From assembly GCF_900215605.1 (NCBI RefSeq), contig NZ_OBEL01000001.1, positions 744,001 through 808,000 on the forward strand: a DNA stretch of 64,000 bases, given 5' to 3'. The DNA is from Cohaesibacter gelatinilyticus (GTDB lineage: Bacteria; Pseudomonadota; Alphaproteobacteria; Rhizobiales; Cohaesibacteraceae). Shown piece after piece: positions 17,152 through 27,429 of this stretch. Positions within the stretch are counted from its first letter, which is position 1; each line of letters begins with the position of its first letter. The translations under genes and the position numbers were made by a program. The notes beneath the pieces were generated by a model. The model saw nothing but the letters and a program-made list of their open reading frames with translations, made no database searches and had not been told where the DNA came from.

Positions 17152-17509
17152 GGGATATGGCTTGAAGCATACATGATTGAAGCGAATGTGGCGAAAAGGT
17201 GCCGGAATGGAATTCAGCTTCGTCACAATTGTGCAATCTATCCATCAGTAACAGGAATTTTATTTTTTTAATATATTGAAATAAAAGATGAATTTTAGAA
17301 AATTCAACATTACCGATCTTTAATGCCTCCGGCCATCTCCGCATCTCATTGTGATCTCTATATGATAATTATCAGACAGTGCTTGTTCTTGAATCTGAAA
17401 AAGACGAGGACAAGATCAGATAGAAAATTCAACCTTCTGAGACATGATGCGGCCTCGGAATGGTCACCATGAAATGCTATTTATCGAGCCCGAGCGGAGA
17501 GATGAACCT
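17152..17509. promoter_or_regulatory. degP upstream region with a 12-bp perfect palindrome
   Basis: 358 bases without a gene. A very AT-rich stretch (17255-17305) is followed by TGATAATTATCA at 17363-17374, a perfect palindrome about 136 bases before the preferred degP start. It could be an operator; the bound factor is not recognisable. Confidence 0.4.
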
Positions 17510-19060
17510 ATGACCAATAATGCTAGTCACCAACCTTCAAAAAAAGCCCCGGTAAAAAAGACCTTGTTGGCTTCTGCTTTGGCTTTGGGTGTCGTTGCAG
17601 GCGTTACCGCCCCAACCTTGCTGAGTGGTCAGCCGACTGCTTCAGCTGAAGCTGTTTCTGTCACAACGCCGGCAGCTCCTGTTGATTTTTCCGGCGTTGT
17701 AAAAGCCGTTAAGCCTGCGGTTGTTTCAGTACAGGTCAAAACCAAAATCAGTGACGGCAACGGTTCGCGCAACTTTGGTATTCCCGGTATTCCAGGCTTT
17801 GAAGATCTTCCAAAGGATCATCCGTTCAATCGCTTCTTTCGTCGTTTCGGAGAAGGCCAGCAAGGTCAGCAAGGGCAGGAGGGCAATCGACGTCCGGCTC
17901 CCAAGCCACGATATGGTCAGTCTCAGGGCTCGGGTTTCTTCATTTCCGAGGACGGTTTTGTTGTCACAAACCATCACGTGATCGACAAGGGATCAGAATT
18001 TACGCTGGTCATGGATGATGGTACTGAGCTGGAAGCCGAATTGGTGGGTTCCGATGCACGGTCTGATTTGGCTCTCTTGAAGGTCAAGGATAGCAAGAAG
18101 AAGTTCACTTATGTGAAGTTTGCTGAAGATCTGCCTCCAGTTGGGCAATGGGTTGTCGCAGTTGGTAACCCGTTCGGGCTTGGTGGTACCGTGACCGCAG
18201 GTATCGTGTCTGCCCATGGTCGCGACATCAATGCTCGTAATTATGAAAGCTTCATTCAGATTGATGCTGCCGTGAACAAGGGGAACTCAGGTGGCCCGAC
18301 CTTCAACCTCAAAGGTGAAGTGATCGGCGTTAACACCGCTATCTTCTCGCCATCTGGTGGTAACGTAGGCATTGCATTTGCCATCCCGGCGGAAGTTGCA
18401 TTTGACGTTGTCAAAGATCTTAAGAATGGTGGCAAGGTCAAACGCGGCTGGCTTGGTGTTCGTATTCAGGGTGTTAGCGAAGATATCGCAGATAGCTTGG
18501 GGCTCTCTGATGCCGCAGGTGCTATGGTTACCAGCCTTGATGATAAATCTCCGGCCAAGACAGCAGGTGTCGAACCTGGTGACGTGATATTGGCGGTAGA
18601 TGGAACTATCGTTAAAACCACTCGCGAACTGGCGCGCGAAATTGGGCGCAAAGATCCTGAGACCAACGTGAAGCTGACCGTATGGCGTGATGGCAAGGAA
18701 AGGGAAATTTCTGTCAATCTTGGTTTGTTTCCAGAGCAATTGGAAGCCCAGGCAAACGGTGAAAAGGCACCACAAGAGCCAGTTAAACCAGCCATGATGG
18801 AAGAGTTTGGTCTGGAATTGCAAGCGAACCCGGATGGTGATGGGGTGCTGATTGCCAAGGTGGAACAAGATAGCATTGGTGCTGAAAAAGCCCTGCGTGC
18901 AGGTGACATCATCCAGTCGGTGGCAGGCAAAAATGTCAACTCTGCTGCTGAAGTGAAAAAACAGATTGAAGCGGTAAAAGACGATGGTCGCAAAACGGTT
19001 CTGATGCGAATTCAGGCTCGTAACGGTATTCGTTTTGTTGCACTGCCTTTGAAGAAGTAG
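17510..19060 (+). CDS. degP: Periplasmic serine protease DegP/HtrA (Do family)
   Basis: 516 residues from ATG 17510, which has GGAGAG eight bases upstream; ATG 17444 would add 22 residues without a good site. A signal segment (about 17-45) leads into a trypsin-like domain with a Gln/Gly-rich LA loop. The triad is His in TNHHVID, Asp in ARSDLALLK and Ser in NKGNSGGPTF. Two PDZ domains follow (KRGWLGVRIQ onward, and ELQANPDGDGV onward). It degrades or refolds envelope proteins. It is followed by a terminator and then a two-component pair that may respond to envelope stress. Confidence 0.96.
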   Translation: MTNNASHQPSKKAPVKKTLLASALALGVVAGVTAPTLLSGQPTASAEAVSVTTPAAPVDFSGVVKAVKPAVVSVQVKTKISDGNGSRNFGIPGIPGFEDLPKDHPFNRFFRRFGEGQQGQQGQEGNRRPAPKPRYGQSQGSGFFISEDGFVVTNHHVIDKGSEFTLVMDDGTELEAELVGSDARSDLALLKVKDSKKKFTYVKFAEDLPPVGQWVVAVGNPFGLGGTVTAGIVSAHGRDINARNYESFIQIDAAVNKGNSGGPTFNLKGEVIGVNTAIFSPSGGNVGIAFAIPAEVAFDVVKDLKNGGKVKRGWLGVRIQGVSEDIADSLGLSDAAGAMVTSLDDKSPAKTAGVEPGDVILAVDGTIVKTTRELAREIGRKDPETNVKLTVWRDGKEREISVNLGLFPEQLEAQANGEKAPQEPVKPAMMEEFGLELQANPDGDGVLIAKVEQDSIGAEKALRAGDIIQSVAGKNVNSAAEVKKQIEAVKDDGRKTVLMRIQARNGIRFVALPLKK

Positions 19061-19134
19061 GGGCGAGCCAAATCAGATTGAGCCGGCCAAGCTTGGTTGA
19101 ACGCGATGCTGTCGGATTAATCAAATAAAATCAT

Positions 19135-19165
19135 AAGGGAAAGCTGCAAAGCTTTCCCTTTTTTA
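19135..19165 (+). terminator. Rho-independent terminator after degP
   Basis: AAGGGAAAGC, loop TGCAAA, GCTTTCCCTTTTTT. It is canonical and separates degP from the downstream regulator. Confidence 0.9.
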
Positions 19166-19246
19166 ATGGATTTTTCCTTCATTTCGATGGATTAGTCGAT
19201 ATAATTCGAGCATCAAATCAACCCTTAGCCAGAAATAGGATAAGCC

Positions 19247-19924
19247 ATGCATGTTCTGATCATTGAAGACGACACAGAAGCTGCTGCTTATCTGATAAAA
19301 GGCCTTCAAGAAGCCGGGCATGCCTGTGATCATGCTGCTGATGGTGATGAAGGCTACAAACTGGCCTCCGGTCAGAGCTATGATGTGATGATCGTTGATC
19401 GCATGCTGCCAAAACGTGATGGTCTATCGATCATTGAGCAGCGTCGGGCGGAAGGTGATGAAACCCCGGTTTTGATTTTGTCGGCTTTGGGAGAGGTGGA
19501 TGATCGGGTAACAGGTCTTCGTGCTGGTGGAGACGATTATCTAACCAAGCCTTATGCTTTTTCCGAGCTATTGGCGCGTATCGAAGTGATGGCACGCAGG
19601 CGTAATCCGGGTGAGGTAGAGACCACCTATCGTGTGGCGGATCTGGAGCTGGATCGTCTGGCCCATACCGTCAAACGAGCAGGGGAGCAGATCATTCTTC
19701 AGCCCCGTGAGTTCCGCCTTCTGGAATATCTCATGAAAAATGCCGGGCAGGTAGTCACCCGCACCATGCTTCTTGAAAATGTCTGGGATTATCATTTTGA
19801 TCCCCAGACGAATGTCATTGACGTCCACATTTCACGTTTACGATCAAAAATCGATAAGGGGTTTGATCCTGCCTTGCTGCAAACCATACGTGGCTCCGGC
19901 TATAGCCTGCGCGAACCGGCTTGA
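19247..19924 (+). CDS. OmpR-family response regulator paired with the kinase at 19.9 kb
   Basis: 225 residues. The receiver has IIEDDTEAAA, the phosphoacceptor Asp in MIVDRMLPKRDG, and Lys in YLTKPYAF; the winged helix has LQPREFRLLEYLMKN and the C-terminal SRLRSKI and IRGSGYSLREP. The sequence is of the CzcR/CusR subtype. The kinase begins 22 bases later. The pair sits between degP and glnE, an arrangement I recall from rhizobia. Its targets are unknown; envelope stress control of degP is a positional guess. Confidence 0.9.
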   Translation: MHVLIIEDDTEAAAYLIKGLQEAGHACDHAADGDEGYKLASGQSYDVMIVDRMLPKRDGLSIIEQRRAEGDETPVLILSALGEVDDRVTGLRAGGDDYLTKPYAFSELLARIEVMARRRNPGEVETTYRVADLELDRLAHTVKRAGEQIILQPREFRLLEYLMKNAGQVVTRTMLLENVWDYHFDPQTNVIDVHISRLRSKIDKGFDPALLQTIRGSGYSLREPA

Positions 19925-19946
19925 ATCAGCATAAAAGAGCAGTATC

Positions 19947-21434
19947 GTGGCTATCAGTTCCATCAATAAGATCATGCGTACGACAGCATTCAAGCTGTCG
20001 GCTATCTATCTGATAATTTTTTCGATCTTTGCTACTTTCCTGATTGTCTATATCGCCTTCAATACTCAGGTACTGATGACGCGGCAAATGAATGCCACCA
20101 TTCAATTGGAAGTCAGAGGACTTGTTGAGCGTTATCGTGCTGGTGGCTTGAATGCTCTGGTGAAGGTGATCGAGGATAGGTCCCGCCGTCCCGGCGCTAG
20201 CCTTTATCTGGTAACAGATTTCCGAGGTCATTATGTTGCGGGCAATGTCGCTGCCCTTCCCAAATGGGTCATGGATAAGCGGGGTGCAGTGGATCAGGCT
20301 GTGACCTATCAGCGTCTTGGTGATGTTGACCAGAGAAAACAATATAAGGCGGTGGTCAATGTTTACGAGACCTTTGGCGGATATCGCCTTTTGGTCGGGC
20401 GGGATATTGGTGAGCGTGAAACCTTTCGCAAAGTCGTAGAACAGGCATTCATCGTTTCCGGCTTTCTGCTTGTCTTCCTTGCTCTTCTGGCTTGGCTTTT
20501 TGTATCTCGAAAGGTTTTGAACCGGATCGATATGATTGCGGTGGCTTCCCGCCATATCATGGCCGGGCAGTTGGATGAACGCTTGCCGGTGACACAGGCT
20601 GGTGACGAGTTTGATCGCCTGTCTGACAGTCTCAATGTAATGCTATCTCGCATCGAGGGCCTTATGCAGGGGCTTAAGGAGGTCTCCGATAATATTGCTC
20701 ACGATTTGAAGACACCACTGACACGTTTGCGTAACCGTGTTGAAGTAACGCTCGCGAGTGAAGAAGCAGGTGCCGAGATCTATCGAGATGCGCTTGAGCA
20801 GACTTTGGAAGAATCTGAGAGCCTCATTCGTACCTTTGATGCTTTGCTGCGTATTGCAAGGGTGGAAGCCAAATCAACACAGATTGAAAAAACAACGCTG
20901 GATATTGGGGCCATCGCTGCCGATATGGCCGAGCTTTATGAACCTGTGGCCGAAGACGAAGGTGCTGTCCTGACCTGGAATTCTCCCTCTCAACAATTCA
21001 TTGATGGGAACCGCGAGCTTGTAAGCCAGGCTGTTGCCAACCTCATTGATAATGCTCTGAAATATGCCGTTCGCCATGTGGCAGAACAAAGACAGGCGCA
21101 ACAAGATCATGAGGACGAGCAAACCGAATGCACTCTGCCTGAACAGGCAAGAATTGATGTTAGTGTCGCCACAAATGAGGGCAGAGTGATATTGACAGTG
21201 CGGGATAACGGGCCAGGCATTGCGAAAGAGGATCGACAGCGTGTGCTTCAGCGCTTTGTAAGACTGGATAAAAGTCGTACTCAGCCGGGAAGTGGCCTTG
21301 GTTTGAGTCTGGTCAATGCTGTGGCCAGTCTGCATGAGGCTAATATACAACTCGACGATAATGAGCCAGGTTTGGTATTTTCCATTGGCTTTTTGCAAAT
21401 GAAGCCGAACAATCAGGGCACCGAAGCCCATTAG
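19947..21434 (+). CDS. HAMP-containing sensor histidine kinase
   Basis: 495 residues from GTG 19947; ATG 19974 is a plausible alternative that starts closer to the first membrane helix. Two membrane segments (about 15-38 and 165-188) enclose a periplasmic sensor of about 125 residues. A HAMP domain (RIDMIAVASRHIMAGQLDERL) precedes the H-box VSDNIAHDLKTPLTRLRN, N-box VANLIDNALKYA, and G boxes VRDNGPGI and GSGLGLSLV. An unusual Gln/Glu-rich insert (HVAEQRQAQQDHEDEQ) separates the N and G1 boxes. It is co-transcribed with the preceding regulator. The signal is unknown. Confidence 0.88.
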   Translation: MAISSINKIMRTTAFKLSAIYLIIFSIFATFLIVYIAFNTQVLMTRQMNATIQLEVRGLVERYRAGGLNALVKVIEDRSRRPGASLYLVTDFRGHYVAGNVAALPKWVMDKRGAVDQAVTYQRLGDVDQRKQYKAVVNVYETFGGYRLLVGRDIGERETFRKVVEQAFIVSGFLLVFLALLAWLFVSRKVLNRIDMIAVASRHIMAGQLDERLPVTQAGDEFDRLSDSLNVMLSRIEGLMQGLKEVSDNIAHDLKTPLTRLRNRVEVTLASEEAGAEIYRDALEQTLEESESLIRTFDALLRIARVEAKSTQIEKTTLDIGAIAADMAELYEPVAEDEGAVLTWNSPSQQFIDGNRELVSQAVANLIDNALKYAVRHVAEQRQAQQDHEDEQTECTLPEQARIDVSVATNEGRVILTVRDNGPGIAKEDRQRVLQRFVRLDKSRTQPGSGLGLSLVNAVASLHEANIQLDDNEPGLVFSIGFLQMKPNNQGTEAH

Positions 21435-21514
21435 CTTTCAGCTGTGGGGCTCCCCTGATGTTTTTCCGGCTCTGCATATTTTAAGATCGAGTACTGTAAG
21501 GCTCGATTGAGTAA

Positions 21515-24500
21515 ATGACGGGGGAGCACATGACTGCTAAGCAGCCATCCATTTCAGCACTTGCGCAAATCTGGACTGGAGCCAAAGCCATCCCGCATCT
21601 TGCAGATGACCAAGCGCTTCTTGTTCCTCTTTATGAGAAAATAGGCAAGATCGAGGAACGTGATGAAATCTCTCTCAATATTCTTCGGAAATGCTTGAGT
21701 GATGAAACTCTCAAAGGATTGCTGGCGGGTATCTTTGAGACCTCTTCATATCTATCCGATCTGATCTTGAAAGATCCTGCACGTCTGGAGCAGATCCTGA
21801 CCTCAGATCCTAAGAGGCATATTGAGGTTTTGGTCCAGTCCGCAATTTTTCATGAAGCCTCCAGTGAAGCCGAGATTATGCGGCACTTACGTCTGATCAA
21901 GCAAGATGCTGCTCTCACATTAGGACTTGCCGATATTGGCGGACTCTGGAATGTCAAGCAGGTCACCAATGCACTCACTGATATTGCCGATGCGACTTTG
22001 CGCGGGGCCATTCGTTTTTTGCTGAAGGATAATCATCGTCGTGGCAAATTGCATCTTCCCAACCCGGAGGAACCGGAAGAAGGCAGTGGTTATTTCGCTC
22101 TTGCCATGGGGAAGCATGGCGCAGGTGAATTGAACTACTCCTCGGACATCGATCTGATTGTTCTATATGATTCCGACATTGCACCATGCAGGGACAAGTG
22201 GGAAATGGGCACAACCTTTGTGCGCCTGACCAAGCAGCTTGTCAAAATCATGCAGGACAGAACAGCAGATGGCTATGTTTTCCGTACAGATCTTCGTCTG
22301 CGGCCTGATCCGGGCGCAACCCCACCTGCCATGTCGGTTCTGGCGGCTTTGCAATATTATGAAAGCATGGGGCAAAATTGGGAGCGAGCAGCGCTGATCA
22401 AGGCTCGTGCCTGTGCCGGGGATATCAAGGCTGGCAAGTATTTCCTTGGTGAGGTTGCTCCTTTCATCTGGCGTAAGTATTTCGACTATGCGGCTTTGGC
22501 GGATGTGCATTCCATCAAACGTCAAATCCATGCGCACAAAGGGCATGGTCAGATTGCTATCAAAGGGCACAATGTCAAACTGGGGCGCGGTGGCATTCGG
22601 GAGATCGAGTTCTATGTCCAGACGCAGCAACTGATTGCAGGTGGACGCAATCCGGCTCTTCGCGGGCGAGAGACCATTCCAATGCTCTCCGAATTGGTCA
22701 AACTTACCTGGATCGAACCTGAAGCACGTGATCAACTAACGGAGGCCTATGAGTTCTTGCGCAAGGTCGAGCATCGCATTCAGATGCAGCGTGACGAGCA
22801 GACCCATAACATGCCCGAACAGGATGAGGGTGTGGCCGAGATTGGCCGAATGATGGGATATGCTGATCTCGACACATTCAAGACAGATCTACGGTCCTGG
22901 TTGGAATGCGTTCAGGGGCATTATGCTGAATTGTTCGAGGAAGAGCAGGCTTTGGGTGCCGAGAGCGGAGGGAACCTTGTCTTTACCGGTGAAGATGATG
23001 ATCCCGAGACCCTGCATACTTTGACGGAAATGGGGTTTCAAAACCCAACCGAGGTTACCAAGACCGTTAGAGCATGGCATTTTGGTCGCTATGCAGCGAC
23101 ACGTTCAACCAAATCAAGAGAGCGCCTGACGGAGCTTACTCCGGCTTTGTTGCAAGCACTGGCTAACACGGATAATCCCGACAAGGCCTTCCTGTCCTTC
23201 AACAGTTTCCTTGGGGCCTTGCCATCCGGTATCCAGTTATTCTCGCTTTTGAAGAACAATCCTCAAATGCTGGAAACCTTGGCAATCGTGCTTGGAGCTT
23301 CGCCTCGTTTAGCCCAAACTGCGAGCCGTCGCCCGCGAGTGATTGACGCACTCCTGGATCCAGCCTTCTTCGGTGACATGCTCGAGCGCGACAATCTGGA
23401 TGCGCGCTTGTCGCGTATGCTGAAAGAAGCCACTTGCTACGAGGACGCGCTGGACGGCGCCCGTATTTTTGGGCAAGAGCAATTGTTTTTGATTGGTGTG
23501 CGCATTTTGATGGGTGCGATCTCCGCCTCTCAGGCCGGTGCAGCTTACGCCATGCTAGCTGGCGTTATCATTCGCCATTTACTGAAATTCAGTCAGCAGG
23601 AGTTGGAACGTCGCCACGGCAGAATTCCAGGCGGCAAAGTTGCGGTTATTGCACTTGGTAAGTTGGGTGGTCGGGAAATGACGGCCGGCTCAGACCTTGA
23701 TCTGATGCTGCTTTATGATCATGATCCGGATGCCAAATGGTCAGACGGCGACAAGCCGTTGGCTCCAAGCCAATACTACACACGTCTGACCCAGCGTCTG
23801 ATTACAGCTTTGTCTGCGCCGACAGCAGAAGGGGAATTGTATGAAGTGGATTTCCGCCTGCGTCCTTCGGGCAATTCCGGACCTTTGGCAACATCACTCA
23901 GTTCTTTCCGTTCCTATCATGAAAAAGATGCTTGGACCTGGGAGCATATGGCCCTGACAAGAGCGCGTATTGTGGCGGCGGATGAAGGTTTCTCAAATAT
24001 TGTGAGAAAAGAGATTGTATCCGTCTTGGCGCAACCTCGTGAAGCAGAAGCTGTTTTTGCAGATGTGACCGACATGCGCGTGCGTATAGAGGACGAAAAA
24101 CGAACCTCCAATCCCTGGCATATCAAGCAGGTAGCTGGAGGGTTGGTCGATGTCGAGTTTATCGCCCAAGCGTTACAGCTGATTCATGCAAACAAACATC
24201 CTGAGGTCCTGCATGCGAATACGGCAGAAGCATTGCGTCTCTGCGTCGATGAAGGATTGATCGATCACGGAGTAGCGGACAAACTTCTTCCGGCAATTCG
24301 TCTCTATCACAATTTGACGCAAATCCTGCGGGTATGTCTTGACGGTAATTTTGATCCGCATTCCGCGTCGAACGGATTGAAACAGGCGATTGCAAGGGCA
24401 GGGGAAGAGCCCGACATTGCTCAATTGGAGCTGAGATTGCGGCAATATCAAAGTGAAGCACGAGACTGTTTCACGCAGCTCATAGGATCGGTTGAAGCCC

Positions 24501-24517
24501 GCCAGGAAACAGTTTGA
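21515..24517 (+). CDS. glnE: Bifunctional glutamine synthetase adenylyltransferase/deadenylase GlnE
   Basis: 1000 residues. It adenylylates and deadenylylates glutamine synthetase in response to PII and glutamine. Both nucleotidyltransferase domains are intact: GKHGAGELNYSSDIDLIV (about residue 195, deadenylase half) and GKLGGREMTAGSDLDLML (about 710, adenylylase half), each with the G-x-D-x-D signature. Helical linkers contain LGRGGIREIEF and the related AGGLVDVEFIAQALQL. ATG 21515 or ATG 21530 (GGGGAG close upstream) may be the start. Convergent with the PleC-like kinase; the shared gap holds a terminator. Confidence 0.96.
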   Translation: MTGEHMTAKQPSISALAQIWTGAKAIPHLADDQALLVPLYEKIGKIEERDEISLNILRKCLSDETLKGLLAGIFETSSYLSDLILKDPARLEQILTSDPKRHIEVLVQSAIFHEASSEAEIMRHLRLIKQDAALTLGLADIGGLWNVKQVTNALTDIADATLRGAIRFLLKDNHRRGKLHLPNPEEPEEGSGYFALAMGKHGAGELNYSSDIDLIVLYDSDIAPCRDKWEMGTTFVRLTKQLVKIMQDRTADGYVFRTDLRLRPDPGATPPAMSVLAALQYYESMGQNWERAALIKARACAGDIKAGKYFLGEVAPFIWRKYFDYAALADVHSIKRQIHAHKGHGQIAIKGHNVKLGRGGIREIEFYVQTQQLIAGGRNPALRGRETIPMLSELVKLTWIEPEARDQLTEAYEFLRKVEHRIQMQRDEQTHNMPEQDEGVAEIGRMMGYADLDTFKTDLRSWLECVQGHYAELFEEEQALGAESGGNLVFTGEDDDPETLHTLTEMGFQNPTEVTKTVRAWHFGRYAATRSTKSRERLTELTPALLQALANTDNPDKAFLSFNSFLGALPSGIQLFSLLKNNPQMLETLAIVLGASPRLAQTASRRPRVIDALLDPAFFGDMLERDNLDARLSRMLKEATCYEDALDGARIFGQEQLFLIGVRILMGAISASQAGAAYAMLAGVIIRHLLKFSQQELERRHGRIPGGKVAVIALGKLGGREMTAGSDLDLMLLYDHDPDAKWSDGDKPLAPSQYYTRLTQRLITALSAPTAEGELYEVDFRLRPSGNSGPLATSLSSFRSYHEKDAWTWEHMALTRARIVAADEGFSNIVRKEIVSVLAQPREAEAVFADVTDMRVRIEDEKRTSNPWHIKQVAGGLVDVEFIAQALQLIHANKHPEVLHANTAEALRLCVDEGLIDHGVADKLLPAIRLYHNLTQILRVCLDGNFDPHSASNGLKQAIARAGEEPDIAQLELRLRQYQSEARDCFTQLIGSVEARQETV

Positions 24518-24566
24518 TCAATAAAGTTCTGCACAAAACATATCAATGTGGTTCTGGAAAAAGCGC

Positions 24567-24605
24567 AAAAAATTGCCCCGGATACTGCTCACACTTCCGG
24601 GGCAA
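24567..24605 (-). terminator. Terminator of the PleC-like kinase gene
   Basis: TTGCCCCGG and CCGGGGCAA form a perfect 9-bp stem. Read on the minus strand it is followed by TTTTTT (24572-24567), so it serves the minus-strand kinase; it may also slow glnE transcripts. Confidence 0.85.
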
Positions 24606-24636
24606 GGTGCCAGTCATTCGGAGGCGGCTGCATTGC

Positions 24637-27297
24637 TCAGTTGGCACTGGTTACCGCGTGAGCTGCCTCCTCGGGAGAAACCTCTAGCATCGGAACATCC
24701 AGATCAGGAGAATCCGAGCTAAAATCGGGCGTTTTGGAAGCTGCTATTTCTTCTTTCAGGGCATAAGCAGCTTCCTTGCTGCAAGTCTGTGGTAGGCGAA
24801 TGGTTATGCGTGTTCCCTGACCAATCCGGGAGCGAATTTTCATCGTTCCGCCATTCAGGTTCACGAGTGAACGTGCGATGCTCAAACCAAGGCCTGAGCC
24901 CTTGTGGGTCTTGGTAAACTGGTTTTGGACCTGTTCAAACGGATGTCCTAACCGGTCAATCGCATCCTGCGGAATACCAACGCCTGTGTCTGCAATTGTC
25001 AAAGCGGAGTAGCCTGCTTCCTCAAATCCATAGAGCGAAATCTCGCCGCCTGACGGGGTAAATTTCACGGCGTTGTCCAGAAGATTTATCAGAACCTGGC
25101 CAACCAAATCCGGGTCGGCAAAGGCTTTCAGATCGTCGGGCAGTTTATCGGTAAGCGTCAGGTTCCGCGATTTTGCCAGCTCCATTATCGAAGCGTCACA
25201 TGTAGTGCGAGCAACTTCAGCCAGATCAATACTCTCAGCTTCCAGCTCCACCTCTCCGTCATCCAGACGTGACATGTTCAGGATGTCATCGATGAGACCG
25301 AGAAGATAAGTGCCACTGCCATGAATATCGTTGCAATAGTCGCGATATTTATCGGTACCAAGTGCGCCAAAGATCTCCTGCTTCATGACTTCCGAGAAGC
25401 CGATAATGGCATTGAGCGGTGTACGCAATTCGTGGGAAATGTTGGCGAGGAATTGTGTCTTCGTACGGTTGGCAGCCTCCGCGTTATCCTTTTCTTTGGC
25501 ATATTGCTCGGTCATGACGACCAACTGTTGTGCTTGCAACTCAAGATCCTGGCGTGATTGACGAAGATCGGTCACACTTTCCATAAGTTGTTGTTCGGAA
25601 TTCAGGAGACGTGTTTCCTGATTCTTCATGGCGGTGATGTCGGTGCCAACAGAGACAAAGCCACCGTCCGATGTTCTGCGTTCACTGATTTGAAGCCAGC
25701 GACCATCTGCAAGTTGTGCTTTGTACTGGCGTGCCTCAGTCGCTGAATGCTCCTGGCCATCGCTCATCAGTGAGTTCAATTCGTTTGCGGATTCCTCTTC
25801 AAGGTGCACCACCTGTGGCTCACCACAATCCATGACTTGTTGATAGCCAAGACCGGTTATGTCTTGATTGGACGGCAGACTGTAAAGCTCGCGATACCGC
25901 TGGTTGCATAGAACAAGCTGGCTGTTGTGGTTCCATAAAACAAAGGCTTCCGAGATGGCATCAATTGCGTCACGTAGGCGTTGATCAGCCATACGCCCCA
26001 TTTCGTCACGCTCGATCTGTTGGCTGACATCCATTGCGATGCCAATCAGGTGCAAGCGATTTGCCCCGTGGGTACCTGAAGAAGGCTCGATAGCTGCGTT
26101 TGGCTTTGCGGAAAGCTCGGCGCGGATGCGGATCCAAACCCAGTGACCTTCCTCATGGAGCATTCTGAACTTGCGATCCAATATAGTCTCATTTGCTTGC
26201 AAAAGCGTCTCGATATGAGATTGAAGATCGCCATCTTCAGGATGTATACGCTCTTTGACGGCTGCAAATCCAATAAGGTCGGTCCGTGGCGGCATGCCAA
26301 GCAGATCATACATGCTTTGGGACCAATAAAGATGTCCACGGGCTAGATCCCAATCCCATAGACCGGAGCGACTGCGTTTCAAGGCGGCATCCATGCGATT
26401 GGTGCTGGATGTATGAATATCGTCAGCTTCTCGCGCTCGAGCCCCTTGGCTGAAAAATGCATAGACGATAAGCAGAATAATTCCGCTCATCACCACAAAA
26501 GCAATCACATTGCGCGAGACATCCCGACGCCAAACGGCAAACAGTTGATCTGTACTGCGCAACACAGTGATCGAACCGCGGCCACCACCAAGATGATGAA
26601 CCGCACCCAGTGCTGTTTCTTTATTGGGAAGGGTAATTTCCAGAACACCGGCACTTGCACCAAATGTGGACAGGGCTTGAGAGCGCCCCAGCAAGTCGAT
26701 CAGTGTTTTACGCATATCGGTTTCATTGCGAGGAATGCTCGCCACGATCATGCCATTCTCATCAGTCAGGAAAATTTGATAGTCTTTTGCCAAGTCCATA
26801 TTTGGCAATGCAGAGAATAGCCATTCCTGAAATGCCTCTTTACCTGGAGCATCAATAGCTGGAACTGTCGTTGCTGCAACAGCATCGTTTTCAAGTTTGT
26901 CCGCCTTTTCGGTTTTTGTTTTTTTTGCGCTTGCGGTTGTCTTGGATTTGGTCTCGGCAATCAAGGTTTCCTGTTGGACGACATGCCGGTCATATTGATT
27001 GGCTACGCGTTCCGTCAATAACGTTGCCAGCATCTGAATATCCTGACGAGCATCAAGATCAAGACCTTCCTTGCGTTCAAGCAAGTCAGATGCGCGCCAA
27101 AAGACGACAATGCCAAAGAATATTAGAATAACGACGGGTATGACCTGTCGAAGCCAAGGCTCTTCTTTTGCAAATTTGAAATAGCTAGGGCGGGCCAGTA
27201 GGCGAACTTGACCGTTTGCCACATCTTTGGGGCTGTTGGTTCCGAAAAAACGGAATCGTCCCTTATTGGGCGCGCTGGCAAAATCAGCCTGCGTCAT
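24637..27297 (-). CDS. pleC: PAS-domain sensor histidine kinase of the PleC/DivJ type
   Basis: 886 residues. Membrane segments at about 51-70 and 266-287 flank a periplasmic domain with a Lys/Thr/Ala-rich insert. Two PAS domains follow (from about 310 and 450), then a coiled coil (SEQQLMESVTDLRQSRQDLE) and the kinase core: NISHELRTPLNAIIGFSEVM with the phosphorylated His near 631, a YRDYCNDIHGSGTYLLGLID helix, N-box VLINLLDNAVKF, G1 ADTGVGIP and G2 GSGLGLSIARSLV. That helical hairpin is characteristic of PleC/DivJ/PdhS kinases acting on DivK. The order glnE-kinase-pepN matches pleC in S. meliloti as I recall it. A perfect CtrA box lies upstream. A tail of about 45 acidic residues is extra. 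Confidence 0.75.
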   Translation of the reverse strand: MTQADFASAPNKGRFRFFGTNSPKDVANGQVRLLARPSYFKFAKEEPWLRQVIPVVILIFFGIVVFWRASDLLERKEGLDLDARQDIQMLATLLTERVANQYDRHVVQQETLIAETKSKTTASAKKTKTEKADKLENDAVAATTVPAIDAPGKEAFQEWLFSALPNMDLAKDYQIFLTDENGMIVASIPRNETDMRKTLIDLLGRSQALSTFGASAGVLEITLPNKETALGAVHHLGGGRGSITVLRSTDQLFAVWRRDVSRNVIAFVVMSGIILLIVYAFFSQGARAREADDIHTSSTNRMDAALKRSRSGLWDWDLARGHLYWSQSMYDLLGMPPRTDLIGFAAVKERIHPEDGDLQSHIETLLQANETILDRKFRMLHEEGHWVWIRIRAELSAKPNAAIEPSSGTHGANRLHLIGIAMDVSQQIERDEMGRMADQRLRDAIDAISEAFVLWNHNSQLVLCNQRYRELYSLPSNQDITGLGYQQVMDCGEPQVVHLEEESANELNSLMSDGQEHSATEARQYKAQLADGRWLQISERRTSDGGFVSVGTDITAMKNQETRLLNSEQQLMESVTDLRQSRQDLELQAQQLVVMTEQYAKEKDNAEAANRTKTQFLANISHELRTPLNAIIGFSEVMKQEIFGALGTDKYRDYCNDIHGSGTYLLGLIDDILNMSRLDDGEVELEAESIDLAEVARTTCDASIMELAKSRNLTLTDKLPDDLKAFADPDLVGQVLINLLDNAVKFTPSGGEISLYGFEEAGYSALTIADTGVGIPQDAIDRLGHPFEQVQNQFTKTHKGSGLGLSIARSLVNLNGGTMKIRSRIGQGTRITIRLPQTCSKEAAYALKEEIAASKTPDFSSDSPDLDVPMLEVSPEEAAHAVTSAN

Positions 27298-27413
27298 ACC
27301 CTGGCCTCCTGGTTGAATTGTCGGTGGTTCGGAAGAAAATGCCGCGCTTCCGAATCAATTCCATTTGAATCGACAAGAGGCATTTTGTCTAGAGTCTGAC
27401 GAGGATTTTTTGG

Positions 27414-27429
27414 TTAACGAAAGGTTAAC
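27414..27429. promoter_or_regulatory. Perfect CtrA-type box upstream of pleC-like gene
   Basis: TTAA-CGAAAGG-TTAAC inside the tandem GGTTAACGAAA GGTTAACGAAA (27412-27434). Because each half is GTTAAC, the motif TTAA-N7-TTAAC is met on both strands. It lies about 117-132 bases upstream of the kinase start. Confidence 0.65.
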
